From Neospora caninum Liverpool (taxonomy: Eukaryota; Apicomplexa; Conoidasida; Eucoccidiorida; Sarcocystidae), in contig NC_018397.1 of assembly GCF_000208865.1 (NCBI RefSeq), positions 4,183,748-4,247,747 on the forward strand: a DNA stretch of 64,000 nt, written 5' to 3'. The notes below the pieces were generated by a model that was not told the DNA's origin, ran no database searches, and saw only the letters and a program-made list of their open reading frames with translations. The stretch's first letter is position 1, and each line of letters opens with the position of its first letter. Of this stretch, positions 12,047 through 24,100 are shown in pieces. The translations under genes and the position numbers were made by a program.

Positions 12047-13524
12047 CATATAAGATGCATACAGACACGTACATGATGATACATCTTACAAAAGGTATAA
12101 ACTGAGATGCAGGTTTGTGTACTGATCAGCCTGCTCACGCAAAACCAGGTTGCCGAGTGTGCTTCTGGACACAGAGATGTATGCATCGGTAACAGCAAAA
12201 GTCAGACACGCCCGTGGGATATGTGCACACATCCGCGTCCTTGGTAGGGATCCCCTCATGCAGCGAACCGGGCAGCGTTGCCCCGATCGGAGATGCACGG
12301 CAAACTCGCGCGAAATCAGGCAGCGAAAGTCTTTGAAAGTCTTGCGGGTGAAACTCGCCGAGCCCAGCTCTGTGCTCACTCGGCGGCGGGGGATTTTGAG
12401 GCCGTGGCGACGAGTGGTAGTCGCTCATTAAGGACACTTCCATCTCCGAAACGGGAAGGAGCGATTTCGACAAAAACTCCGACAAGACTGGGGACGAGAG
12501 AGCCGAACAACGCACCACGCGGAGAGGAAGTGAGACGAGTACCAAAAAAGCGCACACTTCTCCCGATTACAGAAGGCACGAATGTCGCCGTGGTCTCCAC
12601 TTTCGAATCGCTTCCTCCGCAGAGCCCGAGGGAGGCGCGCTACGGAGAGATTCTCCACCTTTTCAGCGGACCTTGAGGGATGGGCAGAGAACGCGGTTTC
12701 CGAGGGAAAAGCTGAATGGCACGTGCGGTTGATCGCCTCAGAAGACAGGTATCATCCGCTGGCATGCGGTGGCGGTGTTCCAGCGGGGGAAAGTGGAGAC
12801 AGAGAAAATGGTGTCGGAAAACGAGAGCTGCTCGGGGCGGAAGCGAAGTCCCCCGTGCATGCGGAGTAGTCCGCACGCAGCCCAGCCAGAACCGGCAAAG
12901 CAAAAGCGTTTGCGCAAGAAGGGGAAATGCGGACAGTGTCCAGACAAGAAGATCCAAATGTCGTTAGAGTTTAAGGCAAAATGATCCGGAAGTCTGATGC
13001 GTTTTACGACCCAGAGTTCCACACGTCTGTAGCGTTTTGAGACAAGCAGCGCCGTACGCTTGTACGTTTGTGTATAGGTTTTAAGGCCAGACGTTCCAGA
13101 AGTCTGTGTAGAGTTACTAAACAGAGAACCAGGAGTCAAAAAAAAATCCTGCATATGTGGCGAGCTCTGCCAGAATCCCCCCTGTGGCGCTTTCCTCTGG
13201 AGGCCCTTTCGCCCCTTCCTTTCCTCGCCAATCCTCCCCTCGAGTCTTTAAACGCTCAGCTCTCTCTCTCGCATACAGGAAGGGGGGTGAATCCCTGGTG
13301 AGGCAACCTGTCCTCACTTATCGCGTTTCAAAGTTTAAGAAACGTCTGCGCAACTGAGAAGCCCGACAGCCTTGTGCGTAGTAGAGATACACACACCAGG
13401 ACAGCGCGCAAGCGGCAGCGATGGTCTCTATCGAGACACCGGGCCGACTCCTCCGTCGCAAACAAAAGTCGGCGAGAGGCAATCCCTCTGTTAGGTATGC
13501 CAGCGAGGCTGTGCAGAACGCCGA
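10417..13524. other. Convergent intergenic region, no supported gene
   Basis: This lies between the stop codons of the eIF4E-like gene (plus) and the C2-PH gene (minus), so it should contain both 3' UTRs. A purine-rich AG tract occupies about 10480-10610. An open frame of 268 codons at 10835-11641 (plus) has Cys/Arg-rich composition without family motifs, and I do not call it a gene. A (TA)n run lies at 11999-12053. Confidence 0.6.
11999..12053. repeat. (TA)n/TATACA microsatellite
   Basis: About 17 TA units are followed by TACATA units, in the spacer downstream of the C2-PH gene. Confidence 0.9.
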
Positions 13525-15676
13525 CTACGTTTGCGGTTCGTCGTCGCCGACAACAGAAGACTGAGTAGACAGCATGACTTCCTCGTACATCTGCTGATGC
13601 GCGTTCGGCCCCTTCGTGGGGATCTGCGCCCGAGGGCTGTGAAGCCGCCGCGCAGCTGTGGAGAACGCATGCATTGAAACAGGGAGAACAGGGAGAACCG
13701 ACCGGATCTTAAAACAAGTAACGAGCGAGAGTATGAGGAAGCAAGAGAGAAAAATCTGCACGGCTGTCCAGACCGATCTCCCAGCTTCGACGGCGACACG
13801 CATCTGTGGAAGAAGTGGATACGTGTTGCCAGTGGTCTGTTTCACACTTTGCTCTTTTCGCAAACATAGTCGTCAGTTGCGCGTGTTGTCGACTTACTCG
13901 ATAAATCCACTCGAGGAGTTGTGGATGCAGACGGCCGACGCGATTTTCTGCCTGACTTCCGCGGAGATTTTGCACATGGTGCGCCTTCCTCGTCGCCTTC
14001 GCCCTCCCGGCCTTTCTTCTTCTCCTGGCGCTCTCTGCCTTTCCGATCCGGCACGCGCGTCGAACACGTCTCGCGATAAGCGCGAAGCTGAAGAGAGCAA
14101 AGGCGAACAAACCATTTGCACAAGTATATGCGTAGCCACCTGCATGTACAAACATGGAGCTACACACGAGGCGACCTGAACAACGGGAACAGTGGGGATA
14201 CACCAGCCGGGCGGGAAAGCGGTTGCCGGTTGACTCTGGGCGCGTCGAGGCGCGAGGAGGTATTCCGAAACGAGACGCGTCTCAGAAGGCCAAACCCGGC
14301 GCATGCTGCAGGAACTTCCCGCCATTCGAGATGCGTGCGTGAAGCTGCAACTGGACCACGGGACGACCGATGAAACGCATCGAATCGCAACGCCACATAC
14401 ATTGACATTTCCGTGCGAGCTTCATCTTTTCACTTCATGTCGGCATGCAACGCCGTGATCCGTTTCTCCCCGCGGAAGCTCCGCAGCCCTGCAGATCGTC
14501 GCTTAACCGACGAAACCGGTCTCAACCTCCACAAACATCTGCTCACCTTCTCGATGAATTCGTACAGACCATCTGACCACAAGTTCCTGTCTCTGTCGAC
14601 TCGGCGAAAGAAGACATCGTGCTGGGTATCTTTGTCGTGGTAACGAACATAAAAGACGTTTCGGTCCTTTCGATCCGGCAGCACGAGGCTGATGGCGAGA
14701 AACGGAATGCTCCCCTCCTTCTCCTTGCCTTCCTTGCATGCCGCAGCACTCTCCCAATAGCACCACTCCCACCGATCTGCAGACCAACGAGAAAGACGCG
14801 CACCACGTGCACGCGAATACAAACTCGAAAGGGGCGAAATCGCAGAGGCTGACACCAGGCTAAGACCAGCAAGACGGGGCACGGTCACTTTGCGAAACCA
14901 CTGTGGGAAAGCGGAGAGAGGACAGGGGAGAGAGAGAGTCGAAACCATTGTGAGGGGCGAGCGTGGAACACGTGGACTAGTTGGCGAGAAACGAGTAAAC
15001 GGAGGAACTCACGGAAGAGCCACGCCAGAGGACGCACACACCAGGAACGGAACCACGAGGCCAGGAGACGAAACGGGCTGCATGAATATGCGAGCGACTA
15101 TGAGACACGTAGAGATGAAGTGATGCAGCGCATGCAGGCGACGCGAGGGAGCGAAAACGGACGCCCTGAGGCTCCAAGGCAGGAGGCCCGACGGCGAGAG
15201 GAAGAGTGGTAACTGGAAGATGAAAAGCGAGGGCGAGAGGCGAACGAGCAGGAAGAGATTTTTACATCAGAATTCGACAGCCGCACGGACGGATGCAGCG
15301 GGAGAGACATACACACTTCTGCAGCGAGCGAAAGGACCAATAACAGCCGGAAACGGAAGGACGCCATGAAATGAAACGGCTCGAGAGCGACAGCACGGAA
15401 TGTTACATGATGGGCGCGAACATTCACAAAGGACAGCAAACCCCCGAAAGACGTCACTGGCCGATGAGCCGAGGCGACGCCGAACGTGAACACAAACAGA
15501 GGGAGGACGACATACAAGAGAAAGAACCCGGAGTTAAATCTGAGAGAACGAGCGAGGGAAACGAGAAGTGTCGAGAGCGATGCGACACTCTTAAAGCTTC
15601 TTTGTACTTCGATCTGGACGTGGCTAGTCACCCCATCGTACACGCACTGCTATATATCGAGATATGAACACTCACG

Positions 15677-15714
<38 letters not shown>

Positions 15715-18700
15715 AAGAGGGAGACAGGGAGAGAGAGGGAGAGAGAGAGACATCGAAACAGAGGCATCAGTGCAAAGGTTCAGATATACGCTCATATTCA
15801 TCAACTGGTGGACATTCAGGATTTTTAGTATGTAAAAGGATTAATAACACAAACATCTTCATATATGAGCACATCTATATATATGCATACAGGGATCAGC
15901 ATGACTCTCCGTTTCGTGAACTCGTAGCATTTTTGAAAGGAATGGGGTCCGGTGCCTTGGCTGTGAACTGGCGTGAGTATTTGTGATATATGTGCGGAAC
16001 GAAAGAATTCCTCTACCTACTCCCCCGCGGCCTGCTCTCACAGAGTGCTCTGGGTCAAAGACCGATGAATCTTTCTGTAGCTTCTTCCTTCCCTTTTACG
16101 GCCGTTTCGCGGTCACGGTTCAACCACCGGGCAGATCCCCCGCCACACATACCACCGCGAAAAGGAGATAAAGCTTGGGGGCCATAACGCGACACGGGGA
16201 AGACGCATGCACGAGAGCGGACGGACGAGCAGGAAGGCTTTCCGTTTCATTATCTGGGTCATCCCGGACGTTCCGCATGCCGATGGCAATGGAAAGGAAA
16301 GCCATCACGGCGGCAGACGATCCTTCCGATAATCCGTCTTTTCCAGAGACGAGAGGAGACACAGGGACACGAGGAGACACAGCGACCTGAGAAGAGTGGG
16401 AGGCGCGTGTGAGACGAGAGACACAGACGGCGAGAATCGAGCATGCACCCGCCTTCGACGCGCGTCCCACGATCCAGAGACGACAGACAGGGAGATCTAC
16501 GTTTCCGGTTGGGAAATCTGGAATCACTTTCACCTGTCTTAACTTCGACCGCCTTGAAGTAGAGCTCTGTCCATGTTCCCTGGCTGGCCGTGAAGCGGTC
16601 GAGAACGCCTTCCAGCACACGTGAGACGCATGCAAACAGTTGCTTATGTCTATGTGTGCTTATATTCTCAGGGACGCACGAAGCAGTAACCCGCGTAACG
16701 GCTTGTGACTCCGGACAGCGCACGAGGAAACCCCTCGAACCGAAAGAAGACCAAGAACCACAAACGTTCTACGCGTTGCGTGTCGCGTACGGCTCCCAAA
16801 GCTTCCAAAGAAGTGGAGACCAGACGATGAGCAGTTGTCCGGGCGCATGCAAAGCTACCGGCTTAGACCGAATCCTCCATCTACTTGTCTCTTTCATATA
16901 CATGAGAGGGATATGTACATATACACAGACTGCGAACCAACAGCGGATGAGAGCGAGGCCTCCTTTTCCCGCCCTGGAAGCACCTGGAATCTTGGGCCAC
17001 ACGAAAGCGCCCCACGACCTTGCACGAACCGTGCAGCGCTCCCTGCTTCTTTTTGACAAGCCTCTTTTGCGCAGACTCAGAAACATTAACGGTGTAGCGC
17101 ATGCAAACAGGACGCGATGCTACACGCGAGCTGAGACAGAAGGAGTGCATGCATGCACCGTGAGGCACTGCGTAGGTCCAGCACCATAAAAAACTTCCAA
17201 AGAGACCGATCTCTCGACAGCAATTGACGTGCTTCGTGTCTGGGGTCGCCCGTGGAGGCGCGACCGTGACGATCGCTTACGTATGCCTTTAAGTAGATGT
17301 TGATACAAATATATACGCGTGTAACGACCTGTGGAATGGATATCTGGAGATCTACGTATGGGAATCTGAGGAAATGTCAGGATGAGGATGGCGTGTGTCC
17401 GGGTTTTTACGGATTTCGTGGGCTCGGGGATTTGGGTAGCGATCGTCACCGTCTCTACCTTCCTCGCAACTCACCCCGCTTCGATCTCTCATCGCAAGGC
17501 GACACACGGCACGTCAGAAACGCAACGACAGAAGAAAACAAACCTTTACACCAAATGCATTTATATATCTGTATGCACATATACATATACACATATGTAT
17601 ACATATACATACAAATATAGAGAAACATTTAAATGGTAAGGATACACCGAGGGTTGAATGGCGGCAGGACCGCAGAGGAGTCAGAGGAGAGTGACAGTGC
17701 AAAGCCGAGAAGGCGCAGTTCACAGAATCCCCAAAAGAGGCGGGACGTTCGGGAGAGGCGAGCGCGACAGCGAGGACGTGTTCGACAAAGCAGCCCTCTT
17801 GCTTGAGGGAGGGGCAAGTTACCTGGTTTCACTTCGACGGCCTTGTAGTAGAACTCCATGCAGGCGTTTCTGCCTCGGCTGAGCCACTCCAAAGGGCCTT
17901 CCAGCACCCGCGAGAAAAACGTCAAGCGTTCCTTTTGAGACATCTTGCTCAAGTCCTGCGCACACACAGCGCGTTCGCATCTCGCAAAGGTGAAAGGAAC
18001 CCGCAAAGCGACTGAGCACGTGCAAATGCACCCGTGAACAAACGAAGACTGACCCGGGCGTGCATCCACATATATTCATGGAGACGCAGGAATATCACCT
18101 CGTACAGGGTTTGCCCCCCCACGGGTTGGAAACTCAACAAGGGATGCGCGTCGATGGAGAACAAAACACAGGCGCGACTCTTGTCGCATGAGAAAGGCAC
18201 ACGCTCCGTGTCCAATATGCATTGAGGAACGCGCCGAGGGGCTGCAGGTCGGGAGTTTTTTTTTTGAAGAGAATTCATCTGTTCCACGGTGTGTCCTCAC
18301 AGGCAGGTGAGTCACCAGCGCGGTCGAGCAGATGCTAATTCAGAGACGGGAAAAACTACCAGAAAGAACAACGCCCGCAAAGGGCCAGACTCAGAATGCA
18401 TCGCATGTACCTACAGCACTGCTGATCGTCGTGCCTACCATACATTCATCTGCATTCATAGAGAGACCGACACGGAGACCCATAGATACAGAAATAGACG
18501 CATAGACCCTCAAAGCAATAGGCGCGAAGATGAACCGTGAAATACATGTAGATATATATATATATATATACATATGGCATCGGCATATGAACCCAGAGAC
18601 GCAGAGAAATCTGCCCGGACGCATCTGTACGGATAAGACAAAGGGAATGTGGAGTCAGAAAGCAGGGTCGGTGAAAGAAGCATGTCCATCGATCGGCTCT

Positions 18701-21141
18701 CACCAGCTTGAGCTCTTCGCCCTTTTCGTCAGCCTCCTGCTGGGCAATCAGCATGGCCTGTTGAACGAGAGGCGACTGGTTGGTCGGCAGATTAGCGTCC
18801 ACTGAGGCGACAGAGCAACACAAAAGCAAAGCGCAGTCCCCTGCGTCAGGGCGTGACTCGAGAGTTCACGTTCCTACCCCTGCGCTCCTCTCGGAGTCCC
18901 AAAGACGGAGGCAGCCAAGGCCGTACGCTCCCGGCACCCTCTGCACTGCCCCAGGGATTCAAGTGGGCACACAGAAAAAGAAACCCACACACACACACGT
19001 ATGTGCTTACATACAAAGCGATATATAGATATATACACATACATGTATATATGTAGTTAGATACGGCGCATTCGCCGGCATGACCGCAGAGGGCGAGAGA
19101 GACTGTCACGCATGCTGGTCTACTGGGGGGTTATTCGGGGGCCTGTTGAGGAAACCAGTGGGTGTGAATATACGGGTAGGGTCACATGTACCGCGTTTAT
19201 TCTCTTTGAACAGGAAAACAGCCTGTCTGCTTCAAGAGAGACGGCGGCGGAAACCTCCGTTTTTTTAAGCGGAAAGGATGAGTCGCCTAAGGCTGTCGAG
19301 TGGGGCTGAAGGAACGGGAGACTCGCAACTCGATTGGCTGTATTTTCAGTCCAGGAAAACGTACTCCGGTGTAAGGAGAGATTGATTCGAGGATTCGACT
19401 TCCCATTCTCGACCTTCATAGGGTACCTACACACGAGAAAAAGAGCGCAGCCAAACGCAAAGCGCATGTATGTGTATACATAAAAACGAAGAACTCAAAC
19501 GTCGTTCGCTCCCTGCAGGCAAAACCAGACGCACCCCATAAACAGGGGACAGGACGGATCTATTGTTGAGATCCCGGGATATATATATATATATATATCT
19601 TACAACGCTTGAGAGTGCATAAACATATGCCGAATACGGACCGAGTAGGGGACGCTTCATGAGGAAAAACATGCTCTCTCCTTCAGATGCGCAACTCACC
19701 ACGTTCGTTGGGGGAACTTCTTGTCGATCATATCCTCCTTGACTTTCAACACGAGATTGGCTAAGCGAGTCGTCTTCAACATGCCTTTTTTGAAGAGACT
19801 GAGCTTCATCTCTTTGTCCACCTGTCGGATGTGGACCATAAGCCGCTCTTCGAGTATGACGCGCTGATTCTGTCCCTTGGTCTTCACCACTGACAGTCAC
19901 AATCGCAGGGAAAACAGGGAGCAAACGGTTTTCGTCCGCAGAGGGTATCGTTCGCCATGGCAGAAGGAACGCTGGACAGAAACCCAGGAAAACCATGCGG
20001 AAAAAGACAAGCGAGGACCTTGGCCGTGTTTCCCTGAGGAATGGCCGCGAGAAAGCAGAGACGGTGGCGACGGGACAGCGCCGCAGCAATCCAAGTATCA
20101 TGATGGCCACGAAAGTCTCAGTAGACCTTGGATTCGTTGTATGAAGGCATCCGAAGTCTATACCGGTTGTCTAATCCGCTGAGAGCGGGCGCAAAGACAC
20201 GTGCAAGACACACTTTTAGGTGCATTATTGCTCTACCTTGAGATGTTGTGCTCCATCTTCCCGCCTCGACCGTGACGAAGAGAGAGCTCGACTTCGGGAC
20301 GCGATCCAGTTCGTGGATTTCCACGAGAAGGTTGAACTTCTGGTGGTCGTGGAGTCCCAAATAAAAAAACAGAGAACCTGCAGGGAACCGTACACCCCCC
20401 AAACACGCGTCGACAGGCCGAGACAGTCTAGAGAGCTATTTCCCCGCACGAGGAGGCAGCTTAAGAAAAGGCCCACGAAGGAAGAGAAACACAATCGGCG
20501 AGGGGGGAGATCGCAGTTCCGGCCCCAGGCGTGTGACGGCGCTGGTGGTTGAGCATCTGACGCGTGCAGATGGAGCGCAGTGCGCTGACGTTTAAAGCAC
20601 CTGTGCTTGAACCACACTGCCTTGTGGAGCGTGCATTTGCATTCTTTTGGTGATCTTATGCGTTCACACGCTTATATTGCGAACCGAATAAAGGAATGCT
20701 CCAAGTTCCCTCTGGCTGCTTCTGTTTCGCAGACTCGATGCGGACGGGTCTCGTCGACGAGGCAGGCACAGGGACAGTTTTCTACTGAGCTACTGTGAAC
20801 AGCGGAGAAAACGGACAGGGACGCATGCGGTCGGGGCCACAGAAAGAGAAGCTTCACGCGCGGTTAACGGGAACATGGAGGTCGCGGGTGAGGCGCCCCG
20901 ACCGGAGAGAGAGCGAGGGTCTCTCGGAAGAATCAAGGCGCCGGGCACGGAAAGATCCCACGACCAGCGTGTACGAGAGAAAACACTCAGAGGGCGTACC
21001 TAGGCAGCCGCACTCTGTGGGGTGCGGCATTCCCTTTGTCATGTGTCGGAAACAGGAATCGACGATACCGCAGCATGCGCCTCCAACAGCCTTTGCCCCC
21101 ACGCCGGCGGCGCCGCCGACAAGGCGCAAGGCGAGCGCCAT
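13525..21141 (-). CDS. C2 domain plus PH-like protein, candidate CERLI1/RASP2-type rhoptry-surface protein
   Basis: Ten exons join in phase: 21141-21000, 20377-20237, 19889-19700, 19426-19365, 18801-18704, 18179-18099, 17955-17823, 14776-14547, 13951-13898 and 13623-13525 (409 aa). The N-terminus is Gly/Ala-rich with a CC pair (VGGACCG), a possible palmitoylation site. Exons 2-4 form a C2-like beta sandwich (FNLLVEIHELDRVP, LFVTVEAGRW, MKLSLFKKG, TWYPMKVENG). Exons 7-8 look like a PH domain (FYYKAVEVKPDRWEWCYWES, IPFLAISLVLPDR, VFYVRYHDKD) ending in a helix with Trp (NLWSDGLYEFIEK). A C2-then-PH order at this size fits Plasmodium CERLI1, the Toxoplasma RASP2 family, which sits on the cytosolic face of rhoptries; that match is inference. 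Exon 6 could instead start at 18278 (33 more residues). The frame of exon 9 was chosen by phase. A duplicate of exon 7 lies at 16534-16642. Confidence 0.68.
15676..15752. repeat. (TA)n(GA)n compound microsatellite in C2-PH intron
   Basis: A TA run passes directly into a GA-rich run with GGGAGA interruptions. It lies in the intron upstream of the exon at 14776. Confidence 0.9.
16534..16642 (-). other. Duplicated copy of C2-PH exon 7 (alternative or cassette exon)
   Basis: Bases 16608-16534 encode GVLDRFTASQGTW then TELYFKAVEVKTG. They align without gaps over 75 bases to the end of exon 7 (GPLEWLSRGRNACMEFYYKA then VEVKPG), and both copies are preceded by SRVLEG and end one base into a codon before a GT donor. 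Two acceptors are phase-compatible. One after AAG at 16643 gives a 109-base exon (phase 0 to 1) that could replace exon 7. One after GGAAG gives a 75-base exon (phase 1 to 1) that could be added after exon 7. Confidence 0.6.
18552..18572. repeat. (TA)n microsatellite in C2-PH intron
   Basis: A short TA run lies between exons 5 and 6 of the C2-PH gene. Confidence 0.8.
19579..19600. repeat. (TA)n microsatellite in C2-PH intron
   Basis: A short TA run lies between exons 3 and 4 of the C2-PH gene. Confidence 0.8.
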
Positions 21142-24100
21142 AGCTGGCGAGACAAAGGGCTCCGCGAAGGGAAACGGGAAGGAAGATTTGAGGGCCAAAC
21201 GGGGGAAGACGCCGAGAATCAAGCGTCCACACGCCGGCGGGCGACTCAGAGACCGACGGAGAAAACGAGGAAACGGACAAAACGAAGAAGCCCGAGGTTT
21301 AGAACGGACGTGAAAAAGTGAACAGCCCTTCGAAGGGGCCACCGACATGAAGACGAGAACGAAATGGTCCGTTTCGAAGAATACGAGGAGGACGTCAAAA
21401 CATAAATCTGCGATACATGAAAGAGACAATCTGAGCGATGGAATACGAGGTGGTAGAGCGGCTTCACAAAAGTTGAGGAAGGAGAAAGGGAAGAAAAGGA
21501 ACTGTAATGAATGTTGAGAAGCCTGACGGCGGGAGGGGATCACTCACGCGGCGACTGTAGAACCGGTGGAGCGCGAATCAGAAAAGGGAACAGCAGAGGG
21601 GAGACAGACAGTTGTGGAAGGGTCCGCCGCGTCAGGCGAGAGACCGGGCAGTGTTGGACATCCGTTTCCTTATCTCGTGCTCCTGGCAGAGGCAGGTCAG
21701 ACGAGGCGGCTGTGTTCCCCGACATATTTCCGACTGTTCCGAGTAGATTTAAACAGCGAAACGAAGGACAGAAAAGACGAGAGACTCAATAACTCCGCGG
21801 TGTGCCACGGGCGCGCCCGCGCGCGGCCCCAGCGCTGGAAACAAAGAGGCAGGCGGTTGCTGAACCTCTTGTCAATGAAGTTTGGCAGAGCCTTCTTCAG
21901 CGTATGACAGCCATGCTTACGTTGAATTGCGCCGAAATAACGCACGAATTTATGACTGGAGAGCCGCTGTGGACGGGCGCCGGCTTTTGCGGTCGAGCGG
22001 AGGGATTCAGTCAAAAACCGCTAGAGACGAAAGACGAGGGGACAGCTCCTCCCGCCTTAGGACAAGGACTGTTTCTTGGGCAAACTGAGAAAGACGCAGA
22101 AGAGGAGAGGGAGCTTTCACTCAAGAGGGTGCCAGGGCACCGGACGTGAAGCGTCGACGGAGAGTGGTGTGCCGAACGGGTTCTGGCCTGTCCGGGTCGT
22201 GTTGGTTGCGCCTCCACGAAGGACACGAGGATTCTTTCTGCTCGAACCCACGAAGTCCCCGACTGAAACACGACTCAAGAGGAAACGATTCCTGCTCATG
22301 AACCAGGAGCTGCCCTGTACTTCCACAACCCGCTGGGTCCAGCCGGGGCACGTGCCGTCGCCAGCGAGTCGACGGCTGCAATATGAAAAAGGCAAAGTGC
22401 AGAGGGGACTGGAGCCATGCTGAACGGCTCCTGAAGAGGACCGAGACGCAACCGTTAATGGGAAAACCCCCAGAAAAAAGCGAGAAGGATCACCACTGCA
22501 TTGCAACCCCTAGGTAAACGCAGATTGCTGGAGTGGCAAGATGTCCTCGCTCCCAGGCGCACTCTGGCCAGCCGCTGGTTCGGTGTGCGAGGAGCTGACG
22601 GTGAGGGTATGCTGAGGAAACGAGGGAACCTCCAGCGATCTTTTCACGGGAGACGATTTTTCGTGTTTGTGGACGCTCCACAAGGATATAACTTTCCAGA
22701 GTTTAAGAGACGGCGTGCCGCATGCACTTGAAGAGACGAGGACGTTCGAACTCACACCGAGCGCGGAGCTAGCGGCGCTGGGGACCCGGTTTGCTTGCTA
22801 TCGCGGGATCTCCCTGTTGCGAGACATTCCCCAACAAAGTCGGCAAAACTGCACGCTGTCAACTAGGACCAAACCGCTTACTGTCCAGAAAATTCGCGAC
22901 GGCATACAGATTCAACCGGGCGCTCTCCCGGCGCCGATGGAGTGTTTTGAAAAGAAAAAGCCTCCGGAGCGGCACGTGGGCGACCGGCGAGCGGCAAGAC
23001 AATGTGCCTTCACAGCGACGGCTCTGGCGAGTCACTCCTTCTTTCGCCGGTCTTTCAGAATCGTTCATGAGGTCTGCAACAAAAAGAAGCAGGAGCCTTG
23101 ATTGGCAAGGAAGGTCACAGAGGAAGGGCCGTGGCTACGGTTCCGCGTTCTCCCGACGGAACCACTGGTCCAGGAGGCTTCCTCGGAAGGAAATCGCGGT
23201 GCTGGAGGCGACGGTTTCCATTGAGACGTGGCTACAGAAAATAGAGTCAAAATAGACTAGGTTTTCATATTTTCGCCTTCCCGTCACCGGGGTTCACCGG
23301 TGCACAGAAGCCGCGGGGAAACGCACACTTTGATATATGTGCATCTTCGAGGAAGAATACGTCAGACCTACGGCCGATTGCCGCAGGATAGATGAGTTGT
23401 TTTGGCGACACTCGGAGCGCCATCTCGTTCATTTTAGGTTACCTCCGATCTCCTGTCGGCACAGAAGCGCCTGACGTCCGAACCGCGTCGCCTTTTCAAG
23501 ATGTGCTTCCACCCAGAACCAGGCAACGGAGAGCAGCACTTCATACCTGAGCGCCTGTCCAGAGGCGGTGTACGACTGTACGGAAAAGGAGGATGGGAAA
23601 ACCGCACAGTTTCTTCTCGGAGTGTTCAGAAATAGGCTGTCACCGTTTCCTGCACTGTTTTTGCGCTGCCGCGTGCCTGCGGGCGTCCTTATATTCTAGG
23701 TTGCGGGTCTGACCGTTATGGCTTGTTCCACTTGATTGCAGACACACTCCACTTCCGACTATTTACAGGCGAACCGTAAGGATATCACGTGGACGTTAGT
23801 ACCTGCCAGAATCAGATTCGACACCCCCCTGGTTTTCCTCTGGTGATACGCTGCATTCCCCCACGTGAATCCCAAACCTGTGGTGATACACTGCATTCCC
23901 TTCACTCCCTCACGTGAATCCCAACCCTCTGGTGATACGCTGCATTCCCTCAAATGAATGCCGTATTTCTGCGTCCCGATGAACTCAAGATGAAGGTCCC
24001 TTGGGCGCTGCCGCCGAGGGTTTCGAAGTCTGGTCTCTCACCCACAGAGTGCTTCGATGGCAAAGCCTCTCTTCTGCGAGTGTTCCCTCAGGCCTGCGTC

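Noticed and set aside
16120..16397. Possible extra minus-strand exon in the C2-PH gene (open frame with LSEGSSAAVMAFLSIAIG and a GTATGT donor)
   Set aside because: The neighbouring exons at 17823/16534 and 14776 join directly in phase and complete a PH-like strand (VKPDRWEWCYW). Including this segment needs a weak acceptor and breaks the domain. It remains possible as an alternative exon.
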